A DNA stretch of 64,000 nt from Streptomyces hiroshimensis. GTDB lineage: Bacteria; Actinomycetota; Actinomycetes; Streptomycetales; Streptomycetaceae. The position numbers were made by a program, and so were the translations under genes. Below the pieces are notes generated by a model, which worked only from the letters and a program-made list of their open reading frames with translations, had not been told where the DNA came from and did no database searches. The stretch's first letter is position 1; every line of letters starts with the position of its first letter. The DNA lies in NCBI RefSeq assembly GCF_014650335.1, contig NZ_BMUT01000002.1, positions 172,725 through 236,724 on the forward strand, written 5' to 3'. Below are positions 15,920 to 24,176 of the stretch, one piece after another.

Positions 15920-17308
15920 TCAGTACAGCGGGAGCTGGCCCGTCCGGGCCACCTGGGAGTACCAGCGGGCGCTGGACTTGGGCGTACGGACCTGGGTGGC
16001 GTAGTCGACGTGCACCGCGCCGAAGCGCTTGCTGTAGCCGTGGGCCCACTCGAAGTTGTCCAGCAGCGACCAGAGGAAGTAGCCGCGCACGTCGGCGCCG
16101 TCCGCGATCGCGCGCCGGACGGCGTCGAGGTGGGCGTGCAGGTAGGCGATGCGCTCCGGATCGTGCACCGCGCCGTCGCCGTCGGGCTTGTCGTCGTAGG
16201 CGGCGCCGTTCTCGGTGACCACCAGGGGCAGCCCGGGGACCTCCTCGGCGAAGCGGACCAGCAGGTCGTACAGGCCGGTGGGGTCGACGGACCAGTCCAT
16301 TGCGGTGCGCTTGCCGGGCGGGCGGTGGAAGGCGACGCCCGCGGCCCCGGGGAACGGCGAAGGCTCGCGGGCCTCACCCGGCAGGACGTTGTCCGTGGCG
16401 GCCGCCACCACCGTCGGCGTGTAGTAGTTGATGCCCAGCGAGTCGAGCGGGTGCTTGATGACCGCCGGGTCGCCGTCGTGCACGAACGACCAGTCCGTGA
16501 TCGCCGCCGTGTCCGCGAGCAGGTCCTCGGGGTAGCCGCCGTGCAGCATGGGGCCCGTGAAGATGCGCGTGGCCAGGGCGTCGATGCGCCGCTGGGCGTC
16601 GACGTCCTGCGGGGCGTCGGTGAAGGCGCGGACGACGCCGGGGTTGAGGGTGACCGACACCTGCCCGTGCGAGGGCAGGGCCGCGCGCAGGGCCTGGGCG
16701 CCCAGGCCGTGGGCCAGGTTGAGGTGGTGGGCGGAGCGCAGCGCCGCGACGTCGTCGGCGCGGCCGGGGGCGTGCACCCCGGAGCCGTAGCCGAGGAAGG
16801 CGCTGCACCAGGGCTCGTTGAGGGTGGTCCACATCTCGACGCGGTCGCCGAGGGCCTCGGCGACGAGGTGGGCGTAGTCCGCGAAGCGGTGGGCGGTGCC
16901 GCGCTCGGGCCAGCCGCCCGCCGACTCCAGCTCCTGCGGGAGGTCCCAGTGGTAGAGGGTCAGCACGGGGCGGATGCCGTGGTCGAGGAGGTCGTCGACG
17001 AGAGCGCGGTAGAAGTCCAGGCCCGGCTGGTTGGCGTGGCCGCGGCCGGTGGGCTGCACGCGCGGCCAGGAGACGGAGAAGCGGTACGCGCCGAGGCCGA
17101 GGTCCGCCATCAGCCGGACGTCGTCCGCGCGGCGGTGGTAGTGGTCGGTGGCCGTGTCGCCGGTGTCGCCGCCGAGGGTCTTGCCCGGGGTGTGGGAGAA
17201 GGTGTCCCAGATGGAGGGCGTGCGGCCGTCCTCATGGGGCGCGCCCTCGACCTGGTACGCCGCGGTCGCGGTGCCCCAGAGGAAGCCGGGCGGGAAGTTC
17301 ACGGTCAT
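15920..17308 (-). CDS. GH1 beta-glucosidase, BglC-like
   Basis: This intracellular family 1 glycosidase of 462 residues hydrolyses imported beta-glucosides such as cellobiose or cello-oligomers. The acid/base Glu165 is in TTLNEPWCS and the nucleophile Glu366 in VVTENGAAY. The N-terminal [18 protein letters not shown] and the C-terminal [16 protein letters not shown] complete the family signature. There is no signal peptide. GGGAG precedes the ATG. It is the last gene of an operon with a lipoprotein and two permeases, the arrangement of the cebEFG-bglC cellobiose/cellotriose system. I leave the symbol out because no CebR regulator or CebR box is found by the operon. Confidence 0.93.
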   Translation of the reverse strand: MTVNFPPGFLWGTATAAYQVEGAPHEDGRTPSIWDTFSHTPGKTLGGDTGDTATDHYHRRADDVRLMADLGLGAYRFSVSWPRVQPTGRGHANQPGLDFYRALVDDLLDHGIRPVLTLYHWDLPQELESAGGWPERGTAHRFADYAHLVAEALGDRVEMWTTLNEPWCSAFLGYGSGVHAPGRADDVAALRSAHHLNLAHGLGAQALRAALPSHGQVSVTLNPGVVRAFTDAPQDVDAQRRIDALATRIFTGPMLHGGYPEDLLADTAAITDWSFVHDGDPAVIKHPLDSLGINYYTPTVVAAATDNVLPGEAREPSPFPGAAGVAFHRPPGKRTAMDWSVDPTGLYDLLVRFAEEVPGLPLVVTENGAAYDDKPDGDGAVHDPERIAYLHAHLDAVRRAIADGADVRGYFLWSLLDNFEWAHGYSKRFGAVHVDYATQVRTPKSSARWYSQVARTGQLPLY

Positions 17309-17354
17309 CGGGGTCTCCCGGGAGGTGGGGGCGTGGAGGGGGAGCGGCGCGGGG

Positions 17355-18317
17355 TCAGCCCTTGACGGCGCCCCGCATGATGCCGCCGACGATCTGTTTG
17401 CCGAAGAGGGTGAAGGCGAGCAGCAGCGGCAGGGTGCCCAGCAGCGCGCCGGCCATGATCACGGACTGGTCGGGGACGTAACCGCGGCCGAGCCCGGTGA
17501 GGGCCACCTGCACGGTCGGGTTCTCCTGGGTCAGCGCGATGATCGGCCAGAAGAAGTCGTTCCAGGCCTGGACGAAGGACAGCATGGCGAGCACGGCCAT
17601 CGCGGGCCGGGCGACGGGGAAGACGACGTGCCAGATGACGCGCAGGCTGCTCGCCCCGTCCACGCGGGCCGCCTCGACCAGCTCGCCGGGGAGCGCCTCC
17701 AGCAAGTACTGCCGCATGAAGAAGACGCCGAAGGCGCTGACGAGCGTGGGCAGGACCACCGACTGCAGCTGGTCGGTCCACTTGAGCTCGGCGATGACCA
17801 TGAACAGGGGGACGACGCTCAGCTGCGGCGGCACCATCATCGTGCCGACCGTGAGCAGCAGCAGCGCGCCGCTGAAGCGGAACTTCAGCTTGGCGAACGC
17901 GAAGCCGGCGACGGTGCAGAAGACGACCGTGCCGAGCGCGACGGTGCCCGCGACGAGCAGGGTGTTGAGCAGGGCCAGGCCCATGTTGGCCTCGGTCCAG
18001 GCGGTGCCGGCGTTCTCGGCGAGCCGGGTGCCGAACCAGAAGGGCGGCGGGGTCCTGGCCAGACGGGCGTTGTCCCGGGAGGCGGTGACCGCCGTCCAGA
18101 CGAGCGGGAAGAGCGAGCCGGCGGTGAAGAGCGACAGCACCGCGTAGGTCAGGGGGCCGCCGTGCAGCTGCCGGCCCGCGCGCGTGCGGGCCGCGCCGGA
18201 CGCGCTCCGGTGCGGCAGCCGGGGGCGGCGGAGCCGGCGCAGGGCCGCCGCACGGGACGGGGCCCGCTGGGGCCCGGGGCCCTCGGGTCTCGGTCGTCCG
18301 GTCGTCGTGATCGTCAC
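17355..18317 (-). CDS. Sugar ABC transporter permease, MalG/CebG type
   Basis: This is a membrane subunit of a carbohydrate ABC importer with 320 residues, about six helices and the EAA loop [20 protein letters not shown] (the contact site for the ATPase). The first 45 residues are an Arg/Pro/Ala-rich cytosolic extension. It starts nine bases after the other permease stop. No ATP-binding subunit is encoded in the operon, as in many Streptomyces systems, where a shared MsiK-type ATPase serves several importers; that is family knowledge. Confidence 0.92.
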   Translation of the reverse strand: MTITTTGRPRPEGPGPQRAPSRAAALRRLRRPRLPHRSASGAARTRAGRQLHGGPLTYAVLSLFTAGSLFPLVWTAVTASRDNARLARTPPPFWFGTRLAENAGTAWTEANMGLALLNTLLVAGTVALGTVVFCTVAGFAFAKLKFRFSGALLLLTVGTMMVPPQLSVVPLFMVIAELKWTDQLQSVVLPTLVSAFGVFFMRQYLLEALPGELVEAARVDGASSLRVIWHVVFPVARPAMAVLAMLSFVQAWNDFFWPIIALTQENPTVQVALTGLGRGYVPDQSVIMAGALLGTLPLLLAFTLFGKQIVGGIMRGAVKG

Positions 18318-18326
18318 GGCAGTCCC

Positions 18327-19319
18327 TCAGTGGCTCTTCCGCAGCCGCCGCGCGATGAGCATGTTGGCCGCGGCGATCAGCAACAGGATCAGGAACATCG
18401 TCCAGGCGACGGCGGAGGCGCGCCCGAGGTGGAAGTTGAACCAGCCCTGTTCGTAGAGGTAGAGGCCGAGGGTCTGGAACTGGTGCGAGGCCCCGCCCTT
18501 CTGCCCGCCCGCCCCGCCGAACAGCAGGGGCTCGCCGAAGAGCTGGGTGGCGCCGATGGTGGAGACGACGACGGTGAACAGGATGGTCGGGCGCAGGGCG
18601 GGCACGGTGACGTAGCGGAACTGCTGCCGGCGGGAGGCCCCGTCCAGCGCCGCGGACTCGTACAGCTCGTCGGGCACGGCCTGCATGGCGGCCAGGTAGA
18701 TCAGGGCGTTGTAGCCCGTCCACCGCCAGATGACGATCGAGGAGACCGCGAACTGGGAGCTCCAGGTGCCGTTCTGCCAGTCGACGGGGCTGATGCCGAG
18801 GCCTCCCAGGGCCCAGTTGACCATGCCGTAGTCGCGTCCGTAGAGGAGGACGAAGACCAGGGTGGCGGCGGCGACGGAGGTGGCGTACGGGGTGAGGAGG
18901 GCGACCCGCCAGAAGGTGGCGGCGCGCAGCCGGTAGTGCAGGAGGTGGGCGAGGCCGAGCGCCATCAGCAGCTGCGGGACGGTGGAGATCACGCCGATGG
19001 TGAAGGTGTTGCGCAGGGCGTTCCAGAAGAAGGCGTCGTCCAGCAGGCGGGTGTAGTTGTGCAGGCCCACCCACTCCATGTGGTCCGGCGCGGCCAGCTC
19101 CACCCGGTGCAGCGAGGCCCAGCCGGTGTAGAGGAGCGGGAAGAGGCCGAAGGCGCCGAAGAAGAGGAAGAACGGCGCGATGAAGGCGTACGGGCTGTAG
19201 CGGACGTCCCAGCGGTAGAGGCGGCTGCGCCAGGGGCCCGGGCGGGCCCTGCCGTGCGTGCCCGGCGGGCGGGGGACGGGGGCCCCGGCCTCCTCGACGG
19301 TCCCGGCCGTGGCCGTCAT
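18327..19319 (-). CDS. Sugar ABC transporter permease, MalF/CebF type
   Basis: This is the second membrane subunit, 330 residues, with six predicted helices after a 30-residue polar N-terminus. The EAA-like loop is ESAALDGASRRQQFRYVTVP. The segment YSPYAFIAPFFLFFGAFGLFPLLYTGWASL is the typical first helix region of MalF-type permeases. It lies 45 bases downstream of the binding-protein stop codon, across a tandem repeat, and nine bases before the next permease. Confidence 0.92.
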   Translation of the reverse strand: MTATAGTVEEAGAPVPRPPGTHGRARPGPWRSRLYRWDVRYSPYAFIAPFFLFFGAFGLFPLLYTGWASLHRVELAAPDHMEWVGLHNYTRLLDDAFFWNALRNTFTIGVISTVPQLLMALGLAHLLHYRLRAATFWRVALLTPYATSVAAATLVFVLLYGRDYGMVNWALGGLGISPVDWQNGTWSSQFAVSSIVIWRWTGYNALIYLAAMQAVPDELYESAALDGASRRQQFRYVTVPALRPTILFTVVVSTIGATQLFGEPLLFGGAGGQKGGASHQFQTLGLYLYEQGWFNFHLGRASAVAWTMFLILLLIAAANMLIARRLRKSH

Positions 19320-19320
19320 G

Positions 19321-19369
19321 CGTCCGCCCTGTTCATGCGTGCGCCTTGTATACGTGCGCCCTGTTCATG
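19321..19369. repeat. Tandem repeat across binding-protein stop codon
   Basis: Three imperfect units (CGTCCGCCCTGTTCATG, CGTGCGCCTTGTATA, CGTGCGCCCTGTTCATG) run through the gap between the substrate-binding protein and permease genes. The last unit holds the stop codon of the binding protein. This looks like slippage expansion of the gene end. Confidence 0.75.
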
Positions 19370-20687
19370 CGTCCACCGCGTTCTCGATCTCCTTCTGCGC
19401 CGCCTTCCAGCCGGCCTCGGGGGACTTGCCCTGCTGCTCGACCTGGGGGATGCCGACGTCGGTGAAGGCCGTGCCGATCTGCGCCTCCTTCGGGCCGATG
19501 ACCAGCGTCGGGATGGCACGGGCCGCATCCGAGAAGATCCGGCCGACGGGGGCGCCGCCGAAGTAGGGGTTGCGGGCGTCCCGGACGAGGGGCATCGCGT
19601 AGGAGGCGGGCGTGGAGGGGATGCTGGCCTGCCGGCCGAAGAGCTTGGCCTGCTGCTCGGGGGCGGTGAGCCAGACCGCGAGGGCGGTGGCCGCGGCGCG
19701 GTGCCGGGCGGCCCTGGGCACGGTGATGAAGGAGCCGCCCCAGTTGGCGGGGCGGGGCGCGGCGGCGACGTCCCACTTGTCCTTGCCGGCGGCTCCCGCC
19801 TTCTCCTTGATGTAGCCCAGCATCCAGGGCGGGCAGGCCACGGAGGCGAAGCGGCCGTTGGCGTAGGCCTGGTCCCAGGGCTTCTCGAACTGCTTGAGCC
19901 GGGCGGTCAGCCCGCCCCGGGCGGCCTGCATGGCCAGGTCCCAGGACTCCTTGACGGCCGGGCTGGAGCGGTAGACCGGACGGCCGCCGCGGTCGTAGTA
20001 GCGCTCGGCGTGGGCGTGGACGGAGGCGTTGTAGATGCCGGCGGCCGAGTCGGTGAAGACCGTGCCCGCGGGGGCGTGCGCCTTGTACCGCTTGCCGGTG
20101 TCGATGTACTTCTGCCAGTCGCCGGCCCAGAGCCTGCCGACGCTCTCGCGGTCGGTGGGCAGCCCGGCCCTGCGGAAGAGGTCCTTGCGGTAGCAGACGG
20201 CGATGGGGCCGATGTCCGTGCCGAGGCCGATCGTGCGGCCGCTGCGGGTGGTGGCCTGGTCCCACTTCCAGCGCAGCCAGTCGCTCCTGCGGACGCCCGC
20301 GGCCCGGGAGAGGTCGACGAAGCGGTCGGCCTGGGTGGTGACGATCTCGTTGATGTTGCCGGTCTCGACGGCCTGGACGTCGGCGAGGCCGCCGCCGGCC
20401 GCGAGGTGGGTGAGGAGCTGCGGGTAGTAGGCGTCGTTCCGCTCGATCACGCTCTCTTTGATCGTGACGTCGGGGTGCAGCCGCTCGTACTCGGCGTAGA
20501 GACCGGCCTGCTTGTAGCCGAAGACGCCGAAGGTGCCGACGGTGACCGTGGTGCTCCGGCCACCGGTGCCGCTCCCGCCGTCCTCACCGCTCCCGGCATC
20601 CTCCGCGCAGGCGGCGAAGAGGAGCGCGGCGAGGGTGGTGGCGGCGATGCCGGCGGCCGCCTCGCGGCGACGGCGGGCGCGGCTCAC
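19365..20687 (-). CDS. Sugar ABC transporter substrate-binding lipoprotein
   Basis: This is an extracellular solute-binding protein (family 1, MalE/CebE-like) of about 440 residues. It is anchored by the lipobox AALLFAAC after the basic start VSRARRRRE. The fold shows in TVTVGTFGVFGYKQ, YEYRLHP-like EYERLHPDVTIKE, and TRSGRTIGLGTDIGPIAVCYRKDLFRRAGL. I choose the GTG at 20687 because it puts the signal peptide at the N-terminus; the ATG at 20813 would add 42 charged residues and lies on an inverted repeat. It is the first gene of the operon with two permeases and GH1. Confidence 0.9.
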   Translation of the reverse strand: MSRARRRREAAAGIAATTLAALLFAACAEDAGSGEDGGSGTGGRSTTVTVGTFGVFGYKQAGLYAEYERLHPDVTIKESVIERNDAYYPQLLTHLAAGGGLADVQAVETGNINEIVTTQADRFVDLSRAAGVRRSDWLRWKWDQATTRSGRTIGLGTDIGPIAVCYRKDLFRRAGLPTDRESVGRLWAGDWQKYIDTGKRYKAHAPAGTVFTDSAAGIYNASVHAHAERYYDRGGRPVYRSSPAVKESWDLAMQAARGGLTARLKQFEKPWDQAYANGRFASVACPPWMLGYIKEKAGAAGKDKWDVAAAPRPANWGGSFITVPRAARHRAAATALAVWLTAPEQQAKLFGRQASIPSTPASYAMPLVRDARNPYFGGAPVGRIFSDAARAIPTLVIGPKEAQIGTAFTDVGIPQVEQQGKSPEAGWKAAQKEIENAVDA

Positions 20688-20810
20688 GGCACCTGCGCAG
20701 GGCGCCCGGGGGTGCCCGTTTCCGTCACGCTGCCGGGTGCCATCGCTCTCACGCCCTTCGCTGTCGACGGCACGGTCCCGCTCCGCGAAGCCGCGCCGTG
20801 TCCCTTCCGG

Positions 20811-20832
20811 CATCCGATCATTCCCTCGGATG
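20811..20832. promoter_or_regulatory. Inverted repeat upstream of the sugar operon
   Basis: CATCCGA and TCGGATG are perfect seven-base arms spaced by eight bases, 124 bases before the chosen start of the binding protein. It is a possible operator of the importer operon. It does not match the CebR box (TGGGAGCGCTCCCA) or other LacI palindromes I know. Confidence 0.35.
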
Positions 20833-20911
20833 AGGCGATCGTCGCTCCGGCCGCGCCCTCCTCACCCGTAGGAGGGAGCTCGCGCGGGGGCGCCCGGGAC
20901 GGGCGGGGGCG

Positions 20912-21505
20912 TCAGGCGAGGTGACCGGTGTCGTTCCAGCGTTCGAGCGCCGGGGCGCCGTAGGCCCAGCCGAGGATGGACAGCGAGGTGGGGTCGAGGC
21001 GGATGCGGGAGCCGAAGAAGATGTCCTCGCCCATCCAGCGGGCGGCGATGGTGCGCAGGATGTGGCCGTGGGCGAAGACCAGCACGTCGCGGTCGGCGGA
21101 GCGGGCCCACTCGACGACCTCGTCGGCGCGGGCGCTGACCTCGGCGAGGGTCTCGCCCCCGGGCACGCCGTCGCGCCAGATCAGCCAGCCGGGGCGCTGC
21201 GCCTTGATCTCGGCGGGCGTCATCCCCTCGTAGGCGCCGTAGTCCCACTCCATCAGTGCGTCCCAGGCGGTCGCCCGGTCGCCGAAACCGGCCAGCTCGC
21301 AGGTCTCGTGGGCGCGCAGCAGGGGGCTGGTGCGGATCTCGGTGTCCGGCAGGCCGTCCCAGGGGGCGCGGTGCAGCCGCTCGCCCAGCAGCTTGGCGCC
21401 GCGGCGGCCCTCGTCGAGGAGCGGGATGTCCGTGCGGCCGGTGTGCTTGCCGGACAGCGACCACTCGGTCTGTCCGTGCCGGGCCAGCAGGATCCGCGGT
21501 GCCAT
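20912..21505 (-). CDS. Histidine phosphatase family protein
   Basis: This phosphoglycerate-mutase-like phosphohydrolase has 197 residues. The phospho-accepting His is in [11 protein letters not shown], the acid/base Glu in [11 protein letters not shown], and the second catalytic His in [11 protein letters not shown]. This combination fits broad-specificity or cobalamin-type phosphatases rather than the glycolytic mutase. The ATG at 21505 has AAGGGG seven bases upstream; an upstream in-frame ATG (21586) lies in a repeat and lacks a site. The substrate is unknown. It faces away from the nuclease-helicase operon. Confidence 0.88.
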   Translation of the reverse strand: MAPRILLARHGQTEWSLSGKHTGRTDIPLLDEGRRGAKLLGERLHRAPWDGLPDTEIRTSPLLRAHETCELAGFGDRATAWDALMEWDYGAYEGMTPAEIKAQRPGWLIWRDGVPGGETLAEVSARADEVVEWARSADRDVLVFAHGHILRTIAARWMGEDIFFGSRIRLDPTSLSILGWAYGAPALERWNDTGHLA

Positions 21506-21520
21506 GAAGCGCCCCTTCAC

Positions 21521-21576
21521 AGTCTTCGTCTTCGTGACAGTCTTCGGCGACGGTCTTCGGCGACGGGTCTTCGGTG
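21521..21576. repeat. Tandem GTCTTCGGCGACG-type repeat in phosphatase leader
   Basis: Four degenerate copies of a 13-16 base unit containing GTCTTCG lie 16 to 71 bases upstream of the histidine phosphatase start, within the 372-base divergent region 21506-21877. Apart from this and the palindrome at 21823 I see nothing coding in that region. Confidence 0.7.
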
Positions 21577-21822
21577 ATTTTTCCAACAGAACTCGTCACA
21601 GATCACCGCACTGCCCCTGTATTTCAAAAGGACAACGACAGAAACGATCTGCTCGTCCTCCATCATCGCTCACCCGGCCGACGCGTTCCTCACACCGGTC
21701 ACAGGCAACCCCGGCGTCAATCGAGGCGTCTCCTCCCCCGCACACCTGTCGGCACGGCAGAACAGCGGGCGAACTCGGGGTTTCCTTCAAGTCGCGGGGC
21801 GGTGTGCGATCGATGCGACGTA

Positions 21823-21834
21823 CACCGTACGGTG
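21823..21834. promoter_or_regulatory. Palindromic operator candidate before PAP2/nuclease operon
   Basis: CACCGTACGGTG is a perfect 12-base palindrome, 43 bases upstream of the likely PAP2 start at 21878. It is placed where a repressor would cover the promoter of the four-gene operon. It does not fit a LexA-type box. Confidence 0.45.
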
Positions 21835-21877
21835 GCATGCGCGCTTGTTGGCCGTCTGACTAATGGAGAGCGTCCGG

Positions 21878-22897
21878 ATGTACCGCACCGCACCACAAGG
21901 AAAGCGGCCGCGCTGGTGGACCGAACTGCCGCTGATCGCCGTGGTGTACGCGCTGTACTCCGCCGGCCGGCTGCTGGTCCGCGGCGGCGTGCAGCCCGCC
22001 GTCGACCACGGACTGGCGATTCTCGATCTTGAGAAAACCTTCCGAATAAACTTCGAGCACCCGCTGAACCGGCTGTTCACCGACCACCCGGCCATCGGCA
22101 TACCCGCCGACTTCGCCTACGCCTCGCTGCACTATCTGCTCACCCCGGCGATCCTGATCTGGCTCTTCAAGCGGCGCCCGGCCGAATACCGCCTCCAGCG
22201 CAGCTGGCTGATGATCTCCACCCTCATCGGCCTCGTGGGTTTCACCCTGCTGCCCACCTGCCCGCCCCGGCTGCTCGACACCGGCTACGGCTTCGTCGAC
22301 ACCATGGCCCAGTACGCCTCCTACGGCTGGTGGGGCGGTGAGGCCAGCGCCCCCCGCGGCCTCGGCGGCATGACCAACCAGTACGCCGCGATGCCGAGCC
22401 TCCACGTCGGCTGGGCCCTGTGGTGCGGCGTCGTCCTCTGGCGCCAGGGCCGCACCGCCTGGGCGAAGGCCGCCGGAGTCGTCTACCCGCTCGCCATCAC
22501 CCTCGTCGTGATGGGCACCGCCAACCACTACTTCCTCGACGCCGTCGCGGGCGCCGCCGTCATGGTCGCCGGCCTGCTGCTGGCCAAGCCCGCGCTGCGC
22601 CTCGCGGACCGGCTCAAGAGCCGCCTGTTCAAGGGCAGCCTGGTCAAGGGCCGCCCGGTCGGCGCGGGACGCGGCGAAACGGCCGGGACGCCCGCGAATG
22701 TCAGTGGCGGGTGCGAGACTTCGGCGGGTACAGCGCTTCCCCGGGCTGCGGCCTCCGGCACCGCCGCCGGAGACGGCCGTCCGGGAGCGCCGCAGCGACC
22801 TCACGAGGCGGACGCCAGTGACCACATCCCCCGACAGCCGGCCCACGGCACGGCCGGCGACAGCCGCACCGGCGACCCTGCGGCAGCGGCTCGCTGA
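21878..22897 (+). CDS. PAP2-family membrane phosphatase
   Basis: This integral membrane lipid phosphatase or inositol-phosphorylceramide-synthase-like PAP2 protein has 339 residues and about six helices. The catalytic signature is split as usual: MPSLHVGWAL (motif 2) and TANHYFLDAVAG (motif 3, with the His and Asp). After residue 250 a long polar Gly/Ala/Arg tail follows, most of which overlaps the next gene. The ATG at 21878 has GGAGAG seven bases upstream; the ATG at 21863 is itself part of that site. The last 80 bases are shared with the nuclease gene, so expression is coupled, although a functional link between the two is not obvious. Confidence 0.88.
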   Translation: MYRTAPQGKRPRWWTELPLIAVVYALYSAGRLLVRGGVQPAVDHGLAILDLEKTFRINFEHPLNRLFTDHPAIGIPADFAYASLHYLLTPAILIWLFKRRPAEYRLQRSWLMISTLIGLVGFTLLPTCPPRLLDTGYGFVDTMAQYASYGWWGGEASAPRGLGGMTNQYAAMPSLHVGWALWCGVVLWRQGRTAWAKAAGVVYPLAITLVVMGTANHYFLDAVAGAAVMVAGLLLAKPALRLADRLKSRLFKGSLVKGRPVGAGRGETAGTPANVSGGCETSAGTALPRAAASGTAAGDGRPGAPQRPHEADASDHIPRQPAHGTAGDSRTGDPAAAAR

Positions 22898-24176
22898 GCT
22901 GCGCGGGCCGGGCCGCCCGCCCCGCCCGCTCGACGCCCGCGCCCTGGCGGCCCTCGCCGCCAACCCCGGCTGCCGGCGCCGCGTCCTGCTCGACGGCGCC
23001 GGCGTCGACAAGGGCGCCCTGGCCACGGCCCTCGGCTCGCCGGCCGCCTTCGGCCAGTCGCAGTTCGCGATCGTGCGCGGCCACTCCTTCGAGGCCCGCG
23101 CCAAGGCCGACGGCGGTACGGAGCTCGTCCGCCTGCTCCACGAGCGCCTGCGCGACGGCACGCCCGCCCCGGGCCCCGGCTCCGTGGACGTCCCCGACCT
23201 CACCGCGAGCGGCCCCGAAGGCCGCACCGCCCGGACGGCGCTCGCGCTGCGCGAGGCCACGGCCGCCGGGCGCTGGGCCCTCCTCGACCACCCCCTGCTC
23301 GCCCTCCCGGTGTCCGGCACCCCCGCCTTCCTGGAGCCCGACGCCGTGGTCGTCCACCCCGACGGCTCGTGGACGGTCGTCGAGATCAAGTCCTTCCCGG
23401 TGATCGACGGCGCGGCCGACCCCGGCAAGGTCGGCGCCGCCGCCCGGCAGGCCGCCGTCTACGTCCTGGCCCTGGAGGAGCTCGCGGCCCGCACCGCCGG
23501 TGGGGACGCTGGGGGCGGTGTGGGCAGTGGGGATGACGGGGACAGCGGGCATGGCAGGGACGGCGGGGACAGCGGGGGCGGCGCGCGCGTACGCCACGAG
23601 ATCCTGCTCGTCTGCCCGAAGGACTTCGCCAACGTCCCGGTCGCCGAGCTCGTCGACGTCCGCAAGCCGCGCGCCACCACCCGCCGCCAGCTCGCCCGGC
23701 TCGCCCGCGTCGAGGACATCGCCGCGGCGCTGCCCGCAGGCACCACCTTCGACCTCCGCCTGGCCGACGACGGCCGGACGGCCACCCGGCCCGCCGAAGA
23801 GCTCGCCGCCGCCGTCGAAGCGGTCGACGCCGCCTATGCACCGGAGTGCCTGGCCGCCTGCGAGCTGGCCTTCCACTGCCGCGCCCGGGCCCGGGCCGAG
23901 GGAGCCGTGGCCGCCCTGGGCCGCGGGCTGCGCGGGGAGCTGGGCGGCCTGACCACGGTGGAGTCCGTGCTCGCCGCGGCGCTCGACGGGACGGCGGGCG
24001 GGGCGGTCGGCGGCGGTCCTGCGTCCCCGGGCGCCTCTGCGGATGCCGCCCCCGACCCCACCGTCGTCGCGCTGCGCCGCGCCGCCGCCCTCCGCTCCGA
24101 GGCCCTCGCCCTCGCGCCCTTCCCCGCGCCTGCCCCTGCACCTGCCCTCGCCGGAACGGAGGCCGCATGTCGCTGA
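22818..24176 (+). CDS. RecB-like PD-(D/E)XK nuclease with Fe-S cysteines
   Basis: This is a predicted single-strand DNA nuclease of the RecB/AddB/Cas4/Dna2 class, 452 residues. Motif I is RGHSFEARA (His89), then EPDAVVV (Asp175), VVEIKSF (Glu189-x-Lys191) and QAAVYVLAL (Gln211, Tyr214). Cys52 (NPGCRRRV) and Cys344, Cys348, Cys354 (ECLAACELAFHCRAR) are spaced like the four cysteines that hold a 4Fe-4S cluster in Dna2, AddB and Cas4. A Gly/Asp-rich linker (228-256) interrupts the core. The GTG at 22818 follows GAGGCGG and lies inside the PAP2 gene. The stop overlaps the next start by ten bases. No helicase domain is fused. Confidence 0.82.
   Translation: MTTSPDSRPTARPATAAPATLRQRLAELRGPGRPPRPLDARALAALAANPGCRRRVLLDGAGVDKGALATALGSPAAFGQSQFAIVRGHSFEARAKADGGTELVRLLHERLRDGTPAPGPGSVDVPDLTASGPEGRTARTALALREATAAGRWALLDHPLLALPVSGTPAFLEPDAVVVHPDGSWTVVEIKSFPVIDGAADPGKVGAAARQAAVYVLALEELAARTAGGDAGGGVGSGDDGDSGHGRDGGDSGGGARVRHEILLVCPKDFANVPVAELVDVRKPRATTRRQLARLARVEDIAAALPAGTTFDLRLADDGRTATRPAEELAAAVEAVDAAYAPECLAACELAFHCRARARAEGAVAALGRGLRGELGGLTTVESVLAAALDGTAGGAVGGGPASPGASADAAPDPTVVALRRAAALRSEALALAPFPAPAPAPALAGTEAACR

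Noticed and set aside
20688..20813. The longer N-terminus of the sugar-binding lipoprotein starting at the ATG at 20813
   Set aside because: It would put 42 charged residues ahead of the signal peptide and places the start on an inverted repeat; the GTG at 20687 gives a normal lipoprotein.
17148..20924. A plus-strand frame of over 1200 codons opposite the sugar importer operon
   Set aside because: It is antisense to four genes with clear families, is low-complexity Gly/Glu/Val/Arg, and arises from the third-position GC bias of the genes on the other strand.
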